Of a stretch of DNA of 64,000 nucleotides, positions 43,681 to 52,360 are shown in pieces. Under the pieces are notes generated by a model. The model was not told the origin of the DNA and made no database searches. It saw only the letters and a list, made by a program, of their open reading frames with translations. The first letter of the stretch is position 1; every line of letters begins with the position of its first letter. This DNA comes from Anaerocolumna sp. MB42-C2 (GTDB taxonomy: Bacteria > Bacillota > Clostridia > Lachnospirales > Lachnospiraceae), in the NCBI RefSeq assembly GCF_030913705.1, contig NZ_CP133190.1, positions 310,001-374,000 on the forward strand, in the 5' to 3' direction. The position numbers and the translations under genes were made by a program.

Positions 43681-44484
43681 TTATTGCTCTGATCTATTCG
43701 TTCTATTTCTGTATTCCGTTGGTGTCATACCTCTTTGCTGTTTAAATAACCTGCAAAAAGAAGGCAAGTCATAAAATCCGCAGGATAAAGCGATTTCTGT
43801 CATATTATATTTCGTATTACCAATCATATCTTTCGCCGCAAGGAGACGGTATTCAATTAGATATTTTTTAACAGAAGTGTTCTTGTATTTTTTAAATATT
43901 TTAAAAAGATAAGTCCTGTCTATACCCACATATCTGGCAATATCAGAAACATTAATATCATAACTGTAATTTTGCCGGATATAAGATACCGCTTTATCCA
44001 GGTATCCTTGCTCCGGGACTTTTTTTATTCTCGTTTCCGTTCTTGCTATCGTTGAAAAAACAAGATAAAACAAACCAATTAATTCATACTCATGATATCC
44101 GGGATTTTGGAATCTTTCAATCATTTTCTCTAAATAATTACTGCATTCATCCAGCTTAAATATATTACAGACAAGATTTGATTTTGATAATCCGGCGGTT
44201 TCCAGCATCTCATCAGCTTCTTCTCCGTCAAAAGCAACCCATGCATACTCCCACGGTTCTACCTTATCCGCTTGATAATATGTAATTTCATTAGGAAGAA
44301 TTAAAAAAGCACCTCCCTTTTTCACTTCATATACTTTATCTCCAATCTGATAGATACCTTTTCCATTTAATATAAAGTGCATTAAATAATGTGGTCTGAC
44401 CGCCGGTCCGAAATAATGCCCCGGCACACACTTTTCCTTACCGCAATAATAGACGTTAATGGGTCTTTTTATTGTATTTTTCAT
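43681..44484 (-). CDS. AraC family regulator, divergent from the alpha-galactosidase gene
   Basis: 267 aa. The N-terminal cupin domain (about 1-150) is of the sugar-binding type (YLMHFILNGKGIYQIGDKVY, WAYAWVAF-like WEYAWVAFDGEEAD). The C-terminal double HTH is complete: SDIARYVGIDRTYLFKIFKK and EIALSCGFYDLPSFCRLFKQ, closing GMTPTEYR. This is the architecture of MsmR/RafR-like sugar regulators. The divergent GH4 alpha-galactosidase is the obvious target; the 141-base gap would hold both promoters. No transporter genes are next to it. Confidence 0.92.
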   Translation of the reverse strand: MKNTIKRPINVYYCGKEKCVPGHYFGPAVRPHYLMHFILNGKGIYQIGDKVYEVKKGGAFLILPNEITYYQADKVEPWEYAWVAFDGEEADEMLETAGLSKSNLVCNIFKLDECSNYLEKMIERFQNPGYHEYELIGLFYLVFSTIARTETRIKKVPEQGYLDKAVSYIRQNYSYDINVSDIARYVGIDRTYLFKIFKKYKNTSVKKYLIEYRLLAAKDMIGNTKYNMTEIALSCGFYDLPSFCRLFKQQRGMTPTEYRNRTNRSEQ

Positions 44485-44625
44485 GATATTCTCCTATAAT
44501 CCATTCAAAAGCAATTCCAACTTTTCAACAAAATAACAAAGATAAAGAAACAAAATTCAAAGACATTTTCTACTACTAATTATATAATGACTTTAAATTC
44601 TTAACAAGATGAAAGGAAGATTTTT

Positions 44626-45948
44626 ATGATTAAAATTACTTTTATGGGTGCCGGAAGCACTGTTTTTGCCAGAAATGTACTGGGTGACTGTATGTGTACC
44701 CCGGCACTCTGCGAAAGTGAAATAGCACTTTATGACATTGATGAAAAGAGACTTAACGATTCCAAAATTATTTTGGAGGCAATCAACAAAAACGAAAATC
44801 AAAGCCGCGCGGTAATAAAGACTTATTTAGGTGTAGAAAACCGTAAAGATGCATTAAGAGATGCTAACTTTGTTGTTAATGCTATTCAGGTTGGCGGTTA
44901 CGATCCCTGTACGATTACTGACTTTGAAATACCTAAGAAATACGGCTTAAGACAAACCATAGCAGATACTTTAGGGATCGGCGGTATTATGCGTGCTTTA
45001 CGTACTCTTCCGGTTCTTGAGGAATTTGCAAGAGATATGGAGGAAGTTTGCCCTAATACTCTATTCTTAAATTATACAAATCCAATGGCCATGTTGACCG
45101 GATATATGCAACGTTACACTAAGATACAGACTGTCGGACTTTGTCACAGCGTTCAGGTATGTTCCGAAGGGCTTTTAAAAGCACTTGACATGGAAGATAA
45201 ACTAGAAGGCCGCAATGAATTAATAGCCGGTATTAACCATATGGGCTGGCTCCTTGATATTAAAGATAAAGACGGAAATGATTTATATCCCGAAATTAAA
45301 AAGCGTGCTTTAAAAATGAATGCAGAAAAGAAACACAATGATATGGTGCGTTATGAATACATTAATAATCTAGGATATTACTGTACTGAATCCAGTGAAC
45401 ATAATTCAGAATACAATCCTCTTTTTATTAAGTCCAGATATCCCGAAATGATTGATAAATTTAATATCCCCCTTGATGAATATCCTCGCAGGTGTATCAA
45501 ACAGATTGCGGAATGGGAAGAAGAACGTGCCCGTATTCTCGATAACGGTCAAATCACGCATACACGTTCCAGAGAATATGCTTCTTATATCATGGAAGCA
45601 GTTGTTACCAATACTCCTTATAAAATCGGAGGTAATGTACTAAATACCGGTCTAATTGATAACCTTCCTGCAGATGCCTGTGTTGAAGTTCCTTGTATGA
45701 TTGATGCAAGAGGCATTAATCCCTGCCATGTCGGAAGACTTCCGGTTCAATTAGCAGCCATGAATATGACTAATATTAATGTACAGCTCTTGACCATAGA
45801 AGCATGGGTAACGAAAGACCGCAATCATATCTATCATGCCGCCATGCTGGATCCTCATACTGCTGCCGAACTTAATATGGAAGACATCAGAAATATGTGT
45901 GATGAACTGATCGCAACTCACGGAGATTATATGAAGGATTTCCAATAA
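44626..45948 (+). CDS. melA: GH4 family alpha-galactosidase (MelA-type)
   Basis: 440 aa glycoside hydrolase family 4 enzyme, which uses NAD+ and a divalent metal (Mn2+) in an unusual redox mechanism. The NAD fold opens MIKITFMGAGSTVFARNVLG; DIDEKRL binds the ribose; FLNYTNPMAM and VGLCHSVQ (metal-binding Cys and His) and GINHMGW complete the site. CHS rather than other triplets fits the alpha-galactosidase/alpha-glucosidase branch. It would split melibiose- or raffinose-type sugars in the cytosol. Alpha-glucosidase or glucuronidase activity cannot be excluded. ATG 44626 follows GAAAGGAAGA. Confidence 0.88.
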   Translation: MIKITFMGAGSTVFARNVLGDCMCTPALCESEIALYDIDEKRLNDSKIILEAINKNENQSRAVIKTYLGVENRKDALRDANFVVNAIQVGGYDPCTITDFEIPKKYGLRQTIADTLGIGGIMRALRTLPVLEEFARDMEEVCPNTLFLNYTNPMAMLTGYMQRYTKIQTVGLCHSVQVCSEGLLKALDMEDKLEGRNELIAGINHMGWLLDIKDKDGNDLYPEIKKRALKMNAEKKHNDMVRYEYINNLGYYCTESSEHNSEYNPLFIKSRYPEMIDKFNIPLDEYPRRCIKQIAEWEEERARILDNGQITHTRSREYASYIMEAVVTNTPYKIGGNVLNTGLIDNLPADACVEVPCMIDARGINPCHVGRLPVQLAAMNMTNINVQLLTIEAWVTKDRNHIYHAAMLDPHTAAELNMEDIRNMCDELIATHGDYMKDFQ

Positions 45949-45987
45949 ACTAAATATTTACCTGTTTGTATCTTATGATATTGTAAT

Positions 45988-46033
45988 AGAAGGTATGGGA
46001 TTTATAAGTTCTATCCTATACCTTCTATTTTTA
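45988..46033 (+). terminator. Terminator of melA
   Basis: AGAAGGTATgGGAT (45988-46001) pairs with ATcCtATACCTTCT (46013-46026), followed by ATTTTTA. It lies 40 bases after the stop codon. Confidence 0.82.
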
Positions 46034-46175
46034 ACGGTAACAATATTCTTCCTTTCAGTTTAAATTGAAAGATAGGTGATTGCGAAACAATATAGTTATC
46101 TAAATATTCCATACAATTCATACGAATTTTATTGCTTCAATTGCCTTTAAGGGCAAGAGATTGAACATCTTATAT

Positions 46176-47741
46176 TTACAAATCAATTATCTTGTTAGCA
46201 ACATTATAACCAAACCTCTCATCGTGTTCAACAAAAACAATGGTAGGTTGATACGTTATTATTGCTTTTTCCAGCTGCTCTCTAAAATATATATCCATAT
46301 AATTCAGGGGTTCATCCATAAGTATCAATTGATTATCCAAAGCTAAAGCTCTGGCTGTTTCAATTTTTTTAACTTCACCGCTGCTGAAAGTTTCGATTGG
46401 CCGTTTTAAAGTTTCTTCATCTATATCCAGGTACTCACATAAGGTTTTAAATTTTTGAAGTCTAAAACAATCCATAAAGTAATCGTTAATGTAACCTGTA
46501 GTCCAGCCAGGTTCCTGCAAAATCTGAGTAATAATTAAATGTTCCTGAAATGTAATATTCTCTGCATCAATACATTGCCCCAGGATTTTCAGTAAAGTAC
46601 TCTTTCCACTTCCATTTTTTCCTCGCACCCATATTCTGTCACCTTTATTAATCTTTAATGATATATTTTTTAAAACGTATTCTTTTGTATACTTGAAGCT
46701 CAAATTCTTAATTGATATAAGTGTAATTATTTCAGAGCTTTGCTGTTCAAGATTTAAATCCTGTGTAATTTCATAGTTTTTTAATAATTCTTTTTTATAT
46801 TCAATGTTTTTTCTTATAGCCAATTCAGATGCCTTTGCCTGCCTCATAAATTTAGCGGCACGGGAACCATTCCCGCGGTTATTGGACGCATATGGATTTT
46901 TCTCTTTTTCAGCTATAGCTGCCCAATTCCTATTTTGGACAGAACGGTTTTCTAAGCTGGTTATCTCTCTTTCCAGCCTGGTTTTTGTTCGTAATTCAAA
47001 TACCTCTGTTTTATCCTTATTGCTTTTCCAGGAAGAATAATTGCCTTTTTCCAAAGTAATATCAGCCTTATTAATGGCCATTATATGGTCTGTTACCATG
47101 TCAAGAAATTGACGGTCATGGGAAACAATCAAAAATCCGGTTTTATGCTTTAAATAATCAGACAAAGTCCGCTTACCCTCTACATCCAGATGATTGGTCG
47201 GTTCATCCAGTAAAATATATCCATTTTTTCTTAAAAACAGAGAAATAATAAGCATTTTAGTTTTCTCACCGCCGGATAAGGAATCAAAGTCCCTCTCCAG
47301 AAGTTTTTCCGATAGATGCATCAGATTCAGCTCTCTTTTTATTCTGCTCTCCATCTCAAATCCGCCACTCTGTAAATAATTTTCAAATACAGTTTGATAT
47401 TCCTCCAATCTGCTTTCCATATCCTCAGCCAAAATTGATTCCATCTTATCTTCCATGCTTTTTAGAAAACCAATGTTTTCTTTGATAACATCTATTGTCT
47501 TACAATAGCTTACCTTGTTAATAAAGGGGAAATATAACATATCCACTTTCTTAATTATATTACCTTTGTCCGGCTTTAACTCACCCAACAGGAGTTTTAA
47601 AAATGTTGTTTTTCCTCTTCCGTTTCGACCTATCAGTCCTAATCGCCAGTTCGTATCCAGAATTATATTTACATTATGAAAGATAGGATTATAATAGTTC
47701 GTATAGTGATAACTCATTTCATTTATTATTATTTTCGACAT
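46176..47741 (-). CDS. ABC-F ribosome-protection ATPase, Lsa/CplR-like
   Basis: 521 aa with two ATPase domains and no membrane part. Walker A: GRNGRGKTT and GKNGSGKST. Signatures: LSGGEKTKM and FSSGEVKKIE. Walker B: ILLDEPTNHLD and ILMDEPLNYMD. The inter-domain linker (about 230-335) is long and basic, the part that reaches the peptidyl-transferase centre in antibiotic-resistance ABC-Fs. The opening (NVNIILDTNWRLGLIGRNGRGKT) is like Lsa-type proteins that dislodge lincosamides, streptogramin A and pleuromutilins. A long attenuator-type leader with a short peptide supports antibiotic-induced expression. The precise spectrum is inference. Confidence 0.9.
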   Translation of the reverse strand: MSKIIINEMSYHYTNYYNPIFHNVNIILDTNWRLGLIGRNGRGKTTFLKLLLGELKPDKGNIIKKVDMLYFPFINKVSYCKTIDVIKENIGFLKSMEDKMESILAEDMESRLEEYQTVFENYLQSGGFEMESRIKRELNLMHLSEKLLERDFDSLSGGEKTKMLIISLFLRKNGYILLDEPTNHLDVEGKRTLSDYLKHKTGFLIVSHDRQFLDMVTDHIMAINKADITLEKGNYSSWKSNKDKTEVFELRTKTRLEREITSLENRSVQNRNWAAIAEKEKNPYASNNRGNGSRAAKFMRQAKASELAIRKNIEYKKELLKNYEITQDLNLEQQSSEIITLISIKNLSFKYTKEYVLKNISLKINKGDRIWVRGKNGSGKSTLLKILGQCIDAENITFQEHLIITQILQEPGWTTGYINDYFMDCFRLQKFKTLCEYLDIDEETLKRPIETFSSGEVKKIETARALALDNQLILMDEPLNYMDIYFREQLEKAIITYQPTIVFVEHDERFGYNVANKIIDL

Positions 47742-47760
47742 AGATAACCTCCTAAAACTA

Positions 47761-47799
47761 CCTGGCTATCAATCGATTCATATAATCTAATCAGCCAGG
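47761..47799 (-). promoter_or_regulatory. Hairpin between leader peptide and ABC-F start
   Basis: CCTGGCT (minus 47799-47793) and AGCCAGG (47767-47761) form a perfect 7-bp stem. Its 5' arm is the end of the leader reading frame (codons Leu-Ala), so a ribosome stalled or terminating there would change its folding; the ABC-F ribosome site begins 8 bases after the 3' arm. Confidence 0.65.
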
Positions 47800-47846
47800 C
47801 GCTTATTCTTTAAAACACTTCTCCTTAACCGAATCATCCACATCAT
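47787..47846 (-). CDS. Leader peptide (19 aa) with RLRR motif upstream of the ABC-F gene
   Basis: ATG 47846, with AAGGAGGT 5 bases upstream, encodes MMWMIRLRRSVLKNKRLAD. The ribosome site and start context (AGGAGGTATCTATG) are nearly the same as those of the ABC-F gene itself (AGGAGGTTATCTATG). The Arg-x-Arg pattern near the N-terminus is of the kind on which macrolide-bound ribosomes stall (as in the ErmD leader, MRLR). The stop at 47787 lies within the loop of the following hairpin. It is too well formed to be chance and probably controls the resistance gene. Confidence 0.72.
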   Translation of the reverse strand: MMWMIRLRRSVLKNKRLAD

Positions 47847-47944
47847 AGATACCTCCTTGCTTTTCTTTATCATAATTAAAAAAAGAGCCCAAGAATAAAA
47901 TTGGACATAAAAATAGATTCCTTATACAATAAATGAACCATAGA

Positions 47945-47973
47945 CAAAAAACCTTTTCAGCCGGATAAAGGTT
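47945..47973 (-). terminator. Terminator-like hairpin in the ABC-F leader
   Basis: AACCTTT and AAAGGTT (47973-47967 with 47956-47950) form a 7-bp stem with a 10-base loop, followed on the minus strand by TTTT. It lies about 85 bases after the promoter and 100 before the leader peptide; it could stop basal transcription as in vmlR- or lsa-type leaders. Confidence 0.55.
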
Positions 47974-48061
47974 CATTATCACCGTATTCATTGTGTAGGA
48001 ATCATTATTTATGAATCAACATTATATTCTTAACCTCTTATCTTAATTTACTAATACTATT

Positions 48062-48090
48062 ACTATACTGTTTTTTTTAGCGGGTGTCAA
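48062..48090 (-). promoter_or_regulatory. SigA promoter of the ABC-F gene
   Basis: On the minus strand TTGACA (48090-48085), a 17-base spacer and TATAGT (48067-48062). The transcript would carry a leader of about 310 bases before the ABC-F start. Confidence 0.8.
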
Positions 48091-48172
48091 TTATATTTTT
48101 TAAATCGACAGTTACAAATTTTGATTTCTTAACATTTTTCTTAACTAGTTACTTCACACATTTACATTATTT

Positions 48173-48319
48173 TTAGGTGTCTCTTTTTACATTTTCAAGT
48201 TTATGATTCGCAGATGACGGAGCTGGTTCACCGCTGACATAATTTCTGGCAGTTCTTATATTATAATCTTCCATGCCTCTCTTTTCGTTCTTATCTTTAG
48301 AACTGTTTTGTTTTTTCAT
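48173..48319 (-). CDS. Small hydrophilic protein (48 aa)
   Basis: ATG 48319, 7 bases after GGAGGG, encodes a charged protein: MKKQNSSKDKNEKRGMEDYN, then IRTARNYVSGEPAPSSANHK and a short tail. The ribosome site is strong and codon use is ordinary for the region. No domain, membrane segment or Cys. It may be a small acid-soluble or stress protein type, but no family is recognised. It ends 80 bases before the ABC-F promoter. Confidence 0.55.
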   Translation of the reverse strand: MKKQNSSKDKNEKRGMEDYNIRTARNYVSGEPAPSSANHKLENVKRDT

Positions 48320-48522
48320 ATCTAACCCTCCGCTTTAATTGATCTTTTGTATTTTCAATTTAATCCTTATTATACACACTCTGAATAAGGTTATACGATA
48401 AATTAATAAAATATCTGTTCCCTTAAATTTCATTGCTATTTATCGTTCTCCTGTATATAATAACTATATTAATTTAAGCATAAACTTTCATCAAAGATAC
48501 AATATAAGGAGTAAAGACCATT

Positions 48523-49908
48523 ATGAATTATACTATAAATAAAAGGAAAACAAGAAATTTAGTAAGATTTTTAACAGTTTTTCTGATGGTCCTGCTATTA
48601 ATTTTACTCGCCCGGTATTTTTATTTTCTTTATTTTCCAAAAGATAATACACAATATTCCCGTAATAATTCAGATAAAGATCAGACTTTCTATATTGCTT
48701 CCGATGTACATTACCTGTCAGAGAAACTGACAGATCATGGTATTGCCTTCGAAAAATATATATCCTCAGGTGACGGGAAACAATTAAATTATATTGATAG
48801 CATTTTAAAAGCGTTTATAACTGATATAAAAAAGACAAAACCGGATTTTCTTATTATAAGCGGAGATCTAACTAATAATGGTGAAAAAGAAAGTCATCTG
48901 GATCTGTCCAGAAATTTAAAAACAATTGAAAAAAACGGGACGTCTGTCTTTGTAATACCAGGTAACCATGACATTAACAACCCATGGGCAAGACAGTTTA
49001 AAGGTGAAAAACAGTACCTGGCTGATTGTATCTTTGATAAGGATTTTAGTAAAATATATGCTGATTTTGGTTATGATGAAGCTATCTCTAGAGATGAAGA
49101 ATCTCTAAGTTATCTTGCTGCTCCAACTGATAAACTATGGCTATTAATGCTGGATACAAATAAATATAAGGACAATCTATCCGTTGGTATACCGTCTGCC
49201 GATGGTCTCATAAAACAAGGAACCTATGACTGGATTTTAAAATGCCTGGAATCAGCGAAAAAACATGGCTCGGAAGTAATCGCAGTCATGCACCACAATA
49301 TTTTGGATCACAGCGAAGTGATACGGGATGGTTATACCTTAAATAATCATGGTCAAATATCAATTTTATTTAAGGAATACCAGGTCCAACTGGTCCTTAG
49401 CGGTCATATCCACGTTCAGGATATCAGTTCAGATCATAAAGCAATAAATCCTTTGTATGATATTGCATCCGGTGCATTATCAGTATATCCTTTTCATTAT
49501 GGTATTCTAAAATATTACGTTAAAAGTAATAGCTTAAAATATTTTACCAAAACCGTAGATGTGGAAAATTGGGCCAAAAATAATCACATAAAAGATAAAA
49601 ACCTTTTAAATTTTAATCGTTTTTCGAAGGAATACTTTGGTAATGCATCTTCTGCTAAAATCAGCAAATCATTACAGGAATCCGGTTATACAAATAATCA
49701 GATTAAACGAATGCTTGATATCCTAAAAACATTGAATATCAGATACTTTTCGGGAACCGAAAATTTAAATGAAAAAGACTTGCTCCATTCGGAGGGTTAT
49801 AGACTATTAACTGAGCTCCCTGACAGTTTTCTAAAGAGTTATGTTACAAGCATAATAAGTGACAAAGATATTTATGATAATGAATTAACAGTAGATTTCA
49901 ATGATTAG
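48523..49908 (+). CDS. Membrane-anchored metallophosphoesterase (calcineurin-like)
   Basis: 461 aa. A basic N-terminus precedes one membrane helix (about residues 13-35), so the enzyme domain faces outside. The five metal-binding blocks are present in order: ASDVHYL, ISGDLTNNGEKESH, IPGNHDINN, VMHHNILDH and SGHIHVQD. A C-terminal extension (about 370-460) is helical and of unknown role. The class includes wall-polymer and nucleotide phosphoesterases; the substrate cannot be told. ATG 48523 follows AAGGAGTAAAG. It is a single-gene unit. Confidence 0.9.
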   Translation: MNYTINKRKTRNLVRFLTVFLMVLLLILLARYFYFLYFPKDNTQYSRNNSDKDQTFYIASDVHYLSEKLTDHGIAFEKYISSGDGKQLNYIDSILKAFITDIKKTKPDFLIISGDLTNNGEKESHLDLSRNLKTIEKNGTSVFVIPGNHDINNPWARQFKGEKQYLADCIFDKDFSKIYADFGYDEAISRDEESLSYLAAPTDKLWLLMLDTNKYKDNLSVGIPSADGLIKQGTYDWILKCLESAKKHGSEVIAVMHHNILDHSEVIRDGYTLNNHGQISILFKEYQVQLVLSGHIHVQDISSDHKAINPLYDIASGALSVYPFHYGILKYYVKSNSLKYFTKTVDVENWAKNNHIKDKNLLNFNRFSKEYFGNASSAKISKSLQESGYTNNQIKRMLDILKTLNIRYFSGTENLNEKDLLHSEGYRLLTELPDSFLKSYVTSIISDKDIYDNELTVDFND

Positions 49909-50051
49909 TATACGTTTTTTGAATTTCGTTTACCTTATCTTTACCTATATTTAACATTAATTGGATAGTTCTATGTTATACAAAATGCTATTCTTGATCT
50001 GTAGGATACTTTATATCCGGTTAATTTATTTTAGGTAAAGGGGTGAGGAAT

Positions 50052-50183
50052 ATGACCATTCTCTATTTTATATTTCTATTACTATTAATCGTTTTTATTG
50101 GCTGTTCCTTTTATATTCATTCAAAAAGGACGGATTCTAAGCATTTGGATTCCTATCGTTGGTTTGTAAAAATTCTTAAATAA
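50052..50183 (+). CDS. Small membrane protein (43 aa)
   Basis: ATG 50052 follows GGGGTGAGG. One membrane helix (ILYFIFLLLLIVFIGCSFYI) is followed by a basic tail (HSKRTDSKHLDSYRWFVKIL). A clear terminator follows at 50212-50274, which supports a real short transcript. Function unknown. Confidence 0.55.
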   Translation: MTILYFIFLLLLIVFIGCSFYIHSKRTDSKHLDSYRWFVKILK

Positions 50184-50211
50184 AACCTGTGAAAAAATTA
50201 TACATTAAACT

Positions 50212-50274
50212 AAAAAATCCATAAAACACATTCAGGACAGGAAGTTAAGCCTCTATGTGTTATATGGATTTTTT
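50212..50274. terminator. Bidirectional terminator between the small membrane protein and YczE-like genes
   Basis: AAAAAATCCATA..ACACA pairs with TGTGT..TATGGATTTTTT across a 25-base loop; runs of A and T on the two sides suit both convergent genes. Confidence 0.78.
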
Positions 50275-50349
50275 ACCCTTTAGGGTTAGATTTTATATCG
50301 ATATTTTATACCTAGGATATGGTGTTCGTGTTTCCTGATAACATTTCAA

Positions 50350-50991
50350 TCAAACTTGTTTTACATAATCATCCGTTACTGGTTCTTTACCATTTAACAT
50401 CGGTATTGCTACATGTTCGATAAACCATTGAATTACCGGTCCCATAAAAAATGCAGTAAGCAGTGTTCCAATACCAATGGTAGCTTTAAATATAAAGCCG
50501 ATAATAACACAAATTACATCTGTACTGATTCTGCATATACGAAATGTTATCGGTGTTTTCCTGGACAGAATCAGCGCCATAGCATCATAAGCAGAAACTC
50601 CTAAGTCGGCAGTAAAATACAGTGATGATCCAAAACATAATAAAACTAAACCAAACAGCAATAATAATATTCTCGCCCACAGAGGTTCATTATGAAAAAT
50701 AAGTGCTAATGAATCCATTGTTATCTGCCCTACTAATCCAACTCCGAACAAATTAAAGATAGTTGCGATACCTATATAATGCTTATCTATAAAAAATACA
50801 AATACCAGACATATCCCTGTAACAATCGGGTAAACACTTCCGTATTCAAATCCAAAAATATTACCGATGCCGGTTACAAATACAGTAAAAGGATCCGCTC
50901 CCAACACTGCCGTATTAAATATTCCTACACAAATTCCACTGATTGTGACACCTATTAAAGCCATTAAAATTCGTTTTACTTTCTTTTGCAT
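50350..50991 (-). CDS. YczE/YyaS/YitT family membrane protein
   Basis: 213 aa with five to six membrane helices. The opening (GVTISGICVGIFNTAVLGADPFTVF) is the family's conserved block with the ADPF motif, repeated weakly in the second half as FTADLGVSAYDAMAL. Function is unknown in general; some members influence nonribosomal antibiotic production. It is alone, convergent with the small membrane protein gene and 170 bases downstream of the EamA gene stop. Confidence 0.82.
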   Translation of the reverse strand: MQKKVKRILMALIGVTISGICVGIFNTAVLGADPFTVFVTGIGNIFGFEYGSVYPIVTGICLVFVFFIDKHYIGIATIFNLFGVGLVGQITMDSLALIFHNEPLWARILLLLFGLVLLCFGSSLYFTADLGVSAYDAMALILSRKTPITFRICRISTDVICVIIGFIFKATIGIGTLLTAFFMGPVIQWFIEHVAIPMLNGKEPVTDDYVKQV

Positions 50992-51158
50992 GCATAACTC
51001 CTAACTTTTGCCTTAATCCATCGGGTCATATTTTGTCATTCACCTGATATTTCTTAACGCTAATCTTCTATTTGGACTTCGTCATTATTTTAACGATAAA
51101 ACCTTTCCTATTATACAACGAATATTTGTAAAACTCTATGGCCATTTTATACATTTTT

Positions 51159-52049
51159 TTAGGATTTTAAGTTTGATTTAGAGTCAGAAGAAACAAAATT
51201 TGTGCCTGCCAACATAAACAAAAAAGCAATGGCAAAAGTTATTGATGGTTTTTCTCTAAGAACGATATTGGAAAAAATAACACCGATAAAAGGTGCAAAA
51301 GCATAATAGGTACTTGTTTTAACTGCTCCAAGCTCCCTTTGGGCATAAATGTAGAAAAAAATACTTAATCCATATGATAGAAAGCCTATTATTAAGGCAA
51401 GAATCATATATTTAATATTTACTAATTGCTCACCTATAAATAAAGCAATTACAAGTGAGCAGAATCCGGATCCAAAGCCTTTAATAACTACAATTTGCAT
51501 AGGGTCTTTTGCTGAAAGCATCCTGGTGCAATTATTTTCTAAGCCCCAGCATACACAGGCGAGAATTACTAAGATAGATCCGGCTGAAAAAGAGAGGCTG
51601 CTGCTATCCTCAAAAGATAATATCAAACTGGAAAAGGTTATTAATCCAATTGCAATCCAAAGCTTTTTATGAATCGTTTCATGGAAAAATAATAATGCAA
51701 TCAAAGAAGTTGATACAATCTCAAAGTTATTTAGAAGTGACGCATTTGCTGAAGTAGTTTGGTCTAAACCGAACATTAAAAAAATTGGTGCTGCTATGTC
51801 TAAAACAACCATTCCAACCGTATAAGGAATTTCTTTTTTTGTTAATATTTGTTCTTTGGATATTGATCTGAATTTTATACGGAATAATCTTATCACATAC
51901 ATTCCTATTCCGGCACCCAGGTACAAAAAAGAAGCCATAATTGTTGGTGGTATATGTTGCAGAAGTAATTTTGACAGTGGAGTACTAACAGCATAAAGTG
52001 TAGCAGCTAAAATTGCCCATATAAAGGAAGTTTTTTGTTTACCGTTCAT
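51159..52049 (-). CDS. EamA/DMT-family transporter
   Basis: 296 aa with ten membrane helices in two EamA repeats (FIWAILAATLYAVSTPLSKLL in the first, SAGSILVILACVCWGLENN in the second). Such proteins export amino acids, metabolites or toxicants. The ATG 52049 follows AGGAGATAAC. Its promoter region carries a run of C6-T-G7 (52075-52088), a palindrome of the sort bound by CsoR/FrmR-type regulators, so metal, sulfide or aldehyde control is possible. No such regulator gene is in the window. Confidence 0.88.
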   Translation of the reverse strand: MNGKQKTSFIWAILAATLYAVSTPLSKLLLQHIPPTIMASFLYLGAGIGMYVIRLFRIKFRSISKEQILTKKEIPYTVGMVVLDIAAPIFLMFGLDQTTSANASLLNNFEIVSTSLIALLFFHETIHKKLWIAIGLITFSSLILSFEDSSSLSFSAGSILVILACVCWGLENNCTRMLSAKDPMQIVVIKGFGSGFCSLVIALFIGEQLVNIKYMILALIIGFLSYGLSIFFYIYAQRELGAVKTSTYYAFAPFIGVIFSNIVLREKPSITFAIAFLFMLAGTNFVSSDSKSNLKS

Positions 52050-52072
52050 ACTGTTATCTCCTGTTTCACAGC

Positions 52073-52094
52073 ATCCCCCCTGGGGGGGTTATGT
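52073..52094 (-). promoter_or_regulatory. G/C-tract palindrome at the EamA promoter
   Basis: CCCCCC-T-GGGGGGG (52075-52088) lies 26 bases before the start codon and about 8 bases downstream of a TATAAT -10 box (minus strand, near 52101). Thirteen consecutive G/C-tract bases are striking in DNA this AT-rich. Confidence 0.6.
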
Positions 52095-52247
52095 GATTAT
52101 ACTATCATAAATTATTACATTTGTAAACTGAATAAGAACTATTCTATATATTTCAAGGAATAAACAATCTTTGGTAAACAATCTGCAATAGATTGTTATG
52201 TTCCGCTAACTATGATATTCAAGTAAATATTAGAAATTTACATAAAT

Positions 52248-52289
52248 AAAACCCTAAGCTTAGACTCTCTTTTTTAAGCTTAGGGTTTT
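52248..52289. terminator. Terminator between the MFS and EamA genes
   Basis: AAAACCCTAAGCTTA (52248-52262) and TAAGCTTAGGGTTTT (52275-52289) are a perfect 15-bp inverted repeat with a 12-base loop. Confidence 0.87.
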
Positions 52290-52360
52290 ATACTGTTAAT
52301 TAAATAACTGTAATATAATATTTTATTTGATAGTTTCGTTAAATGTATAACTCATAAATA

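Noticed and set aside
47803..47991. 62-codon frame spanning the ABC-F leader (MNTVIMNLYPAEK...)
   Set aside because: It lacks a ribosome site and runs through the terminator hairpin and the better leader peptide in another frame. A role as a first leader peptide is possible but less supported.
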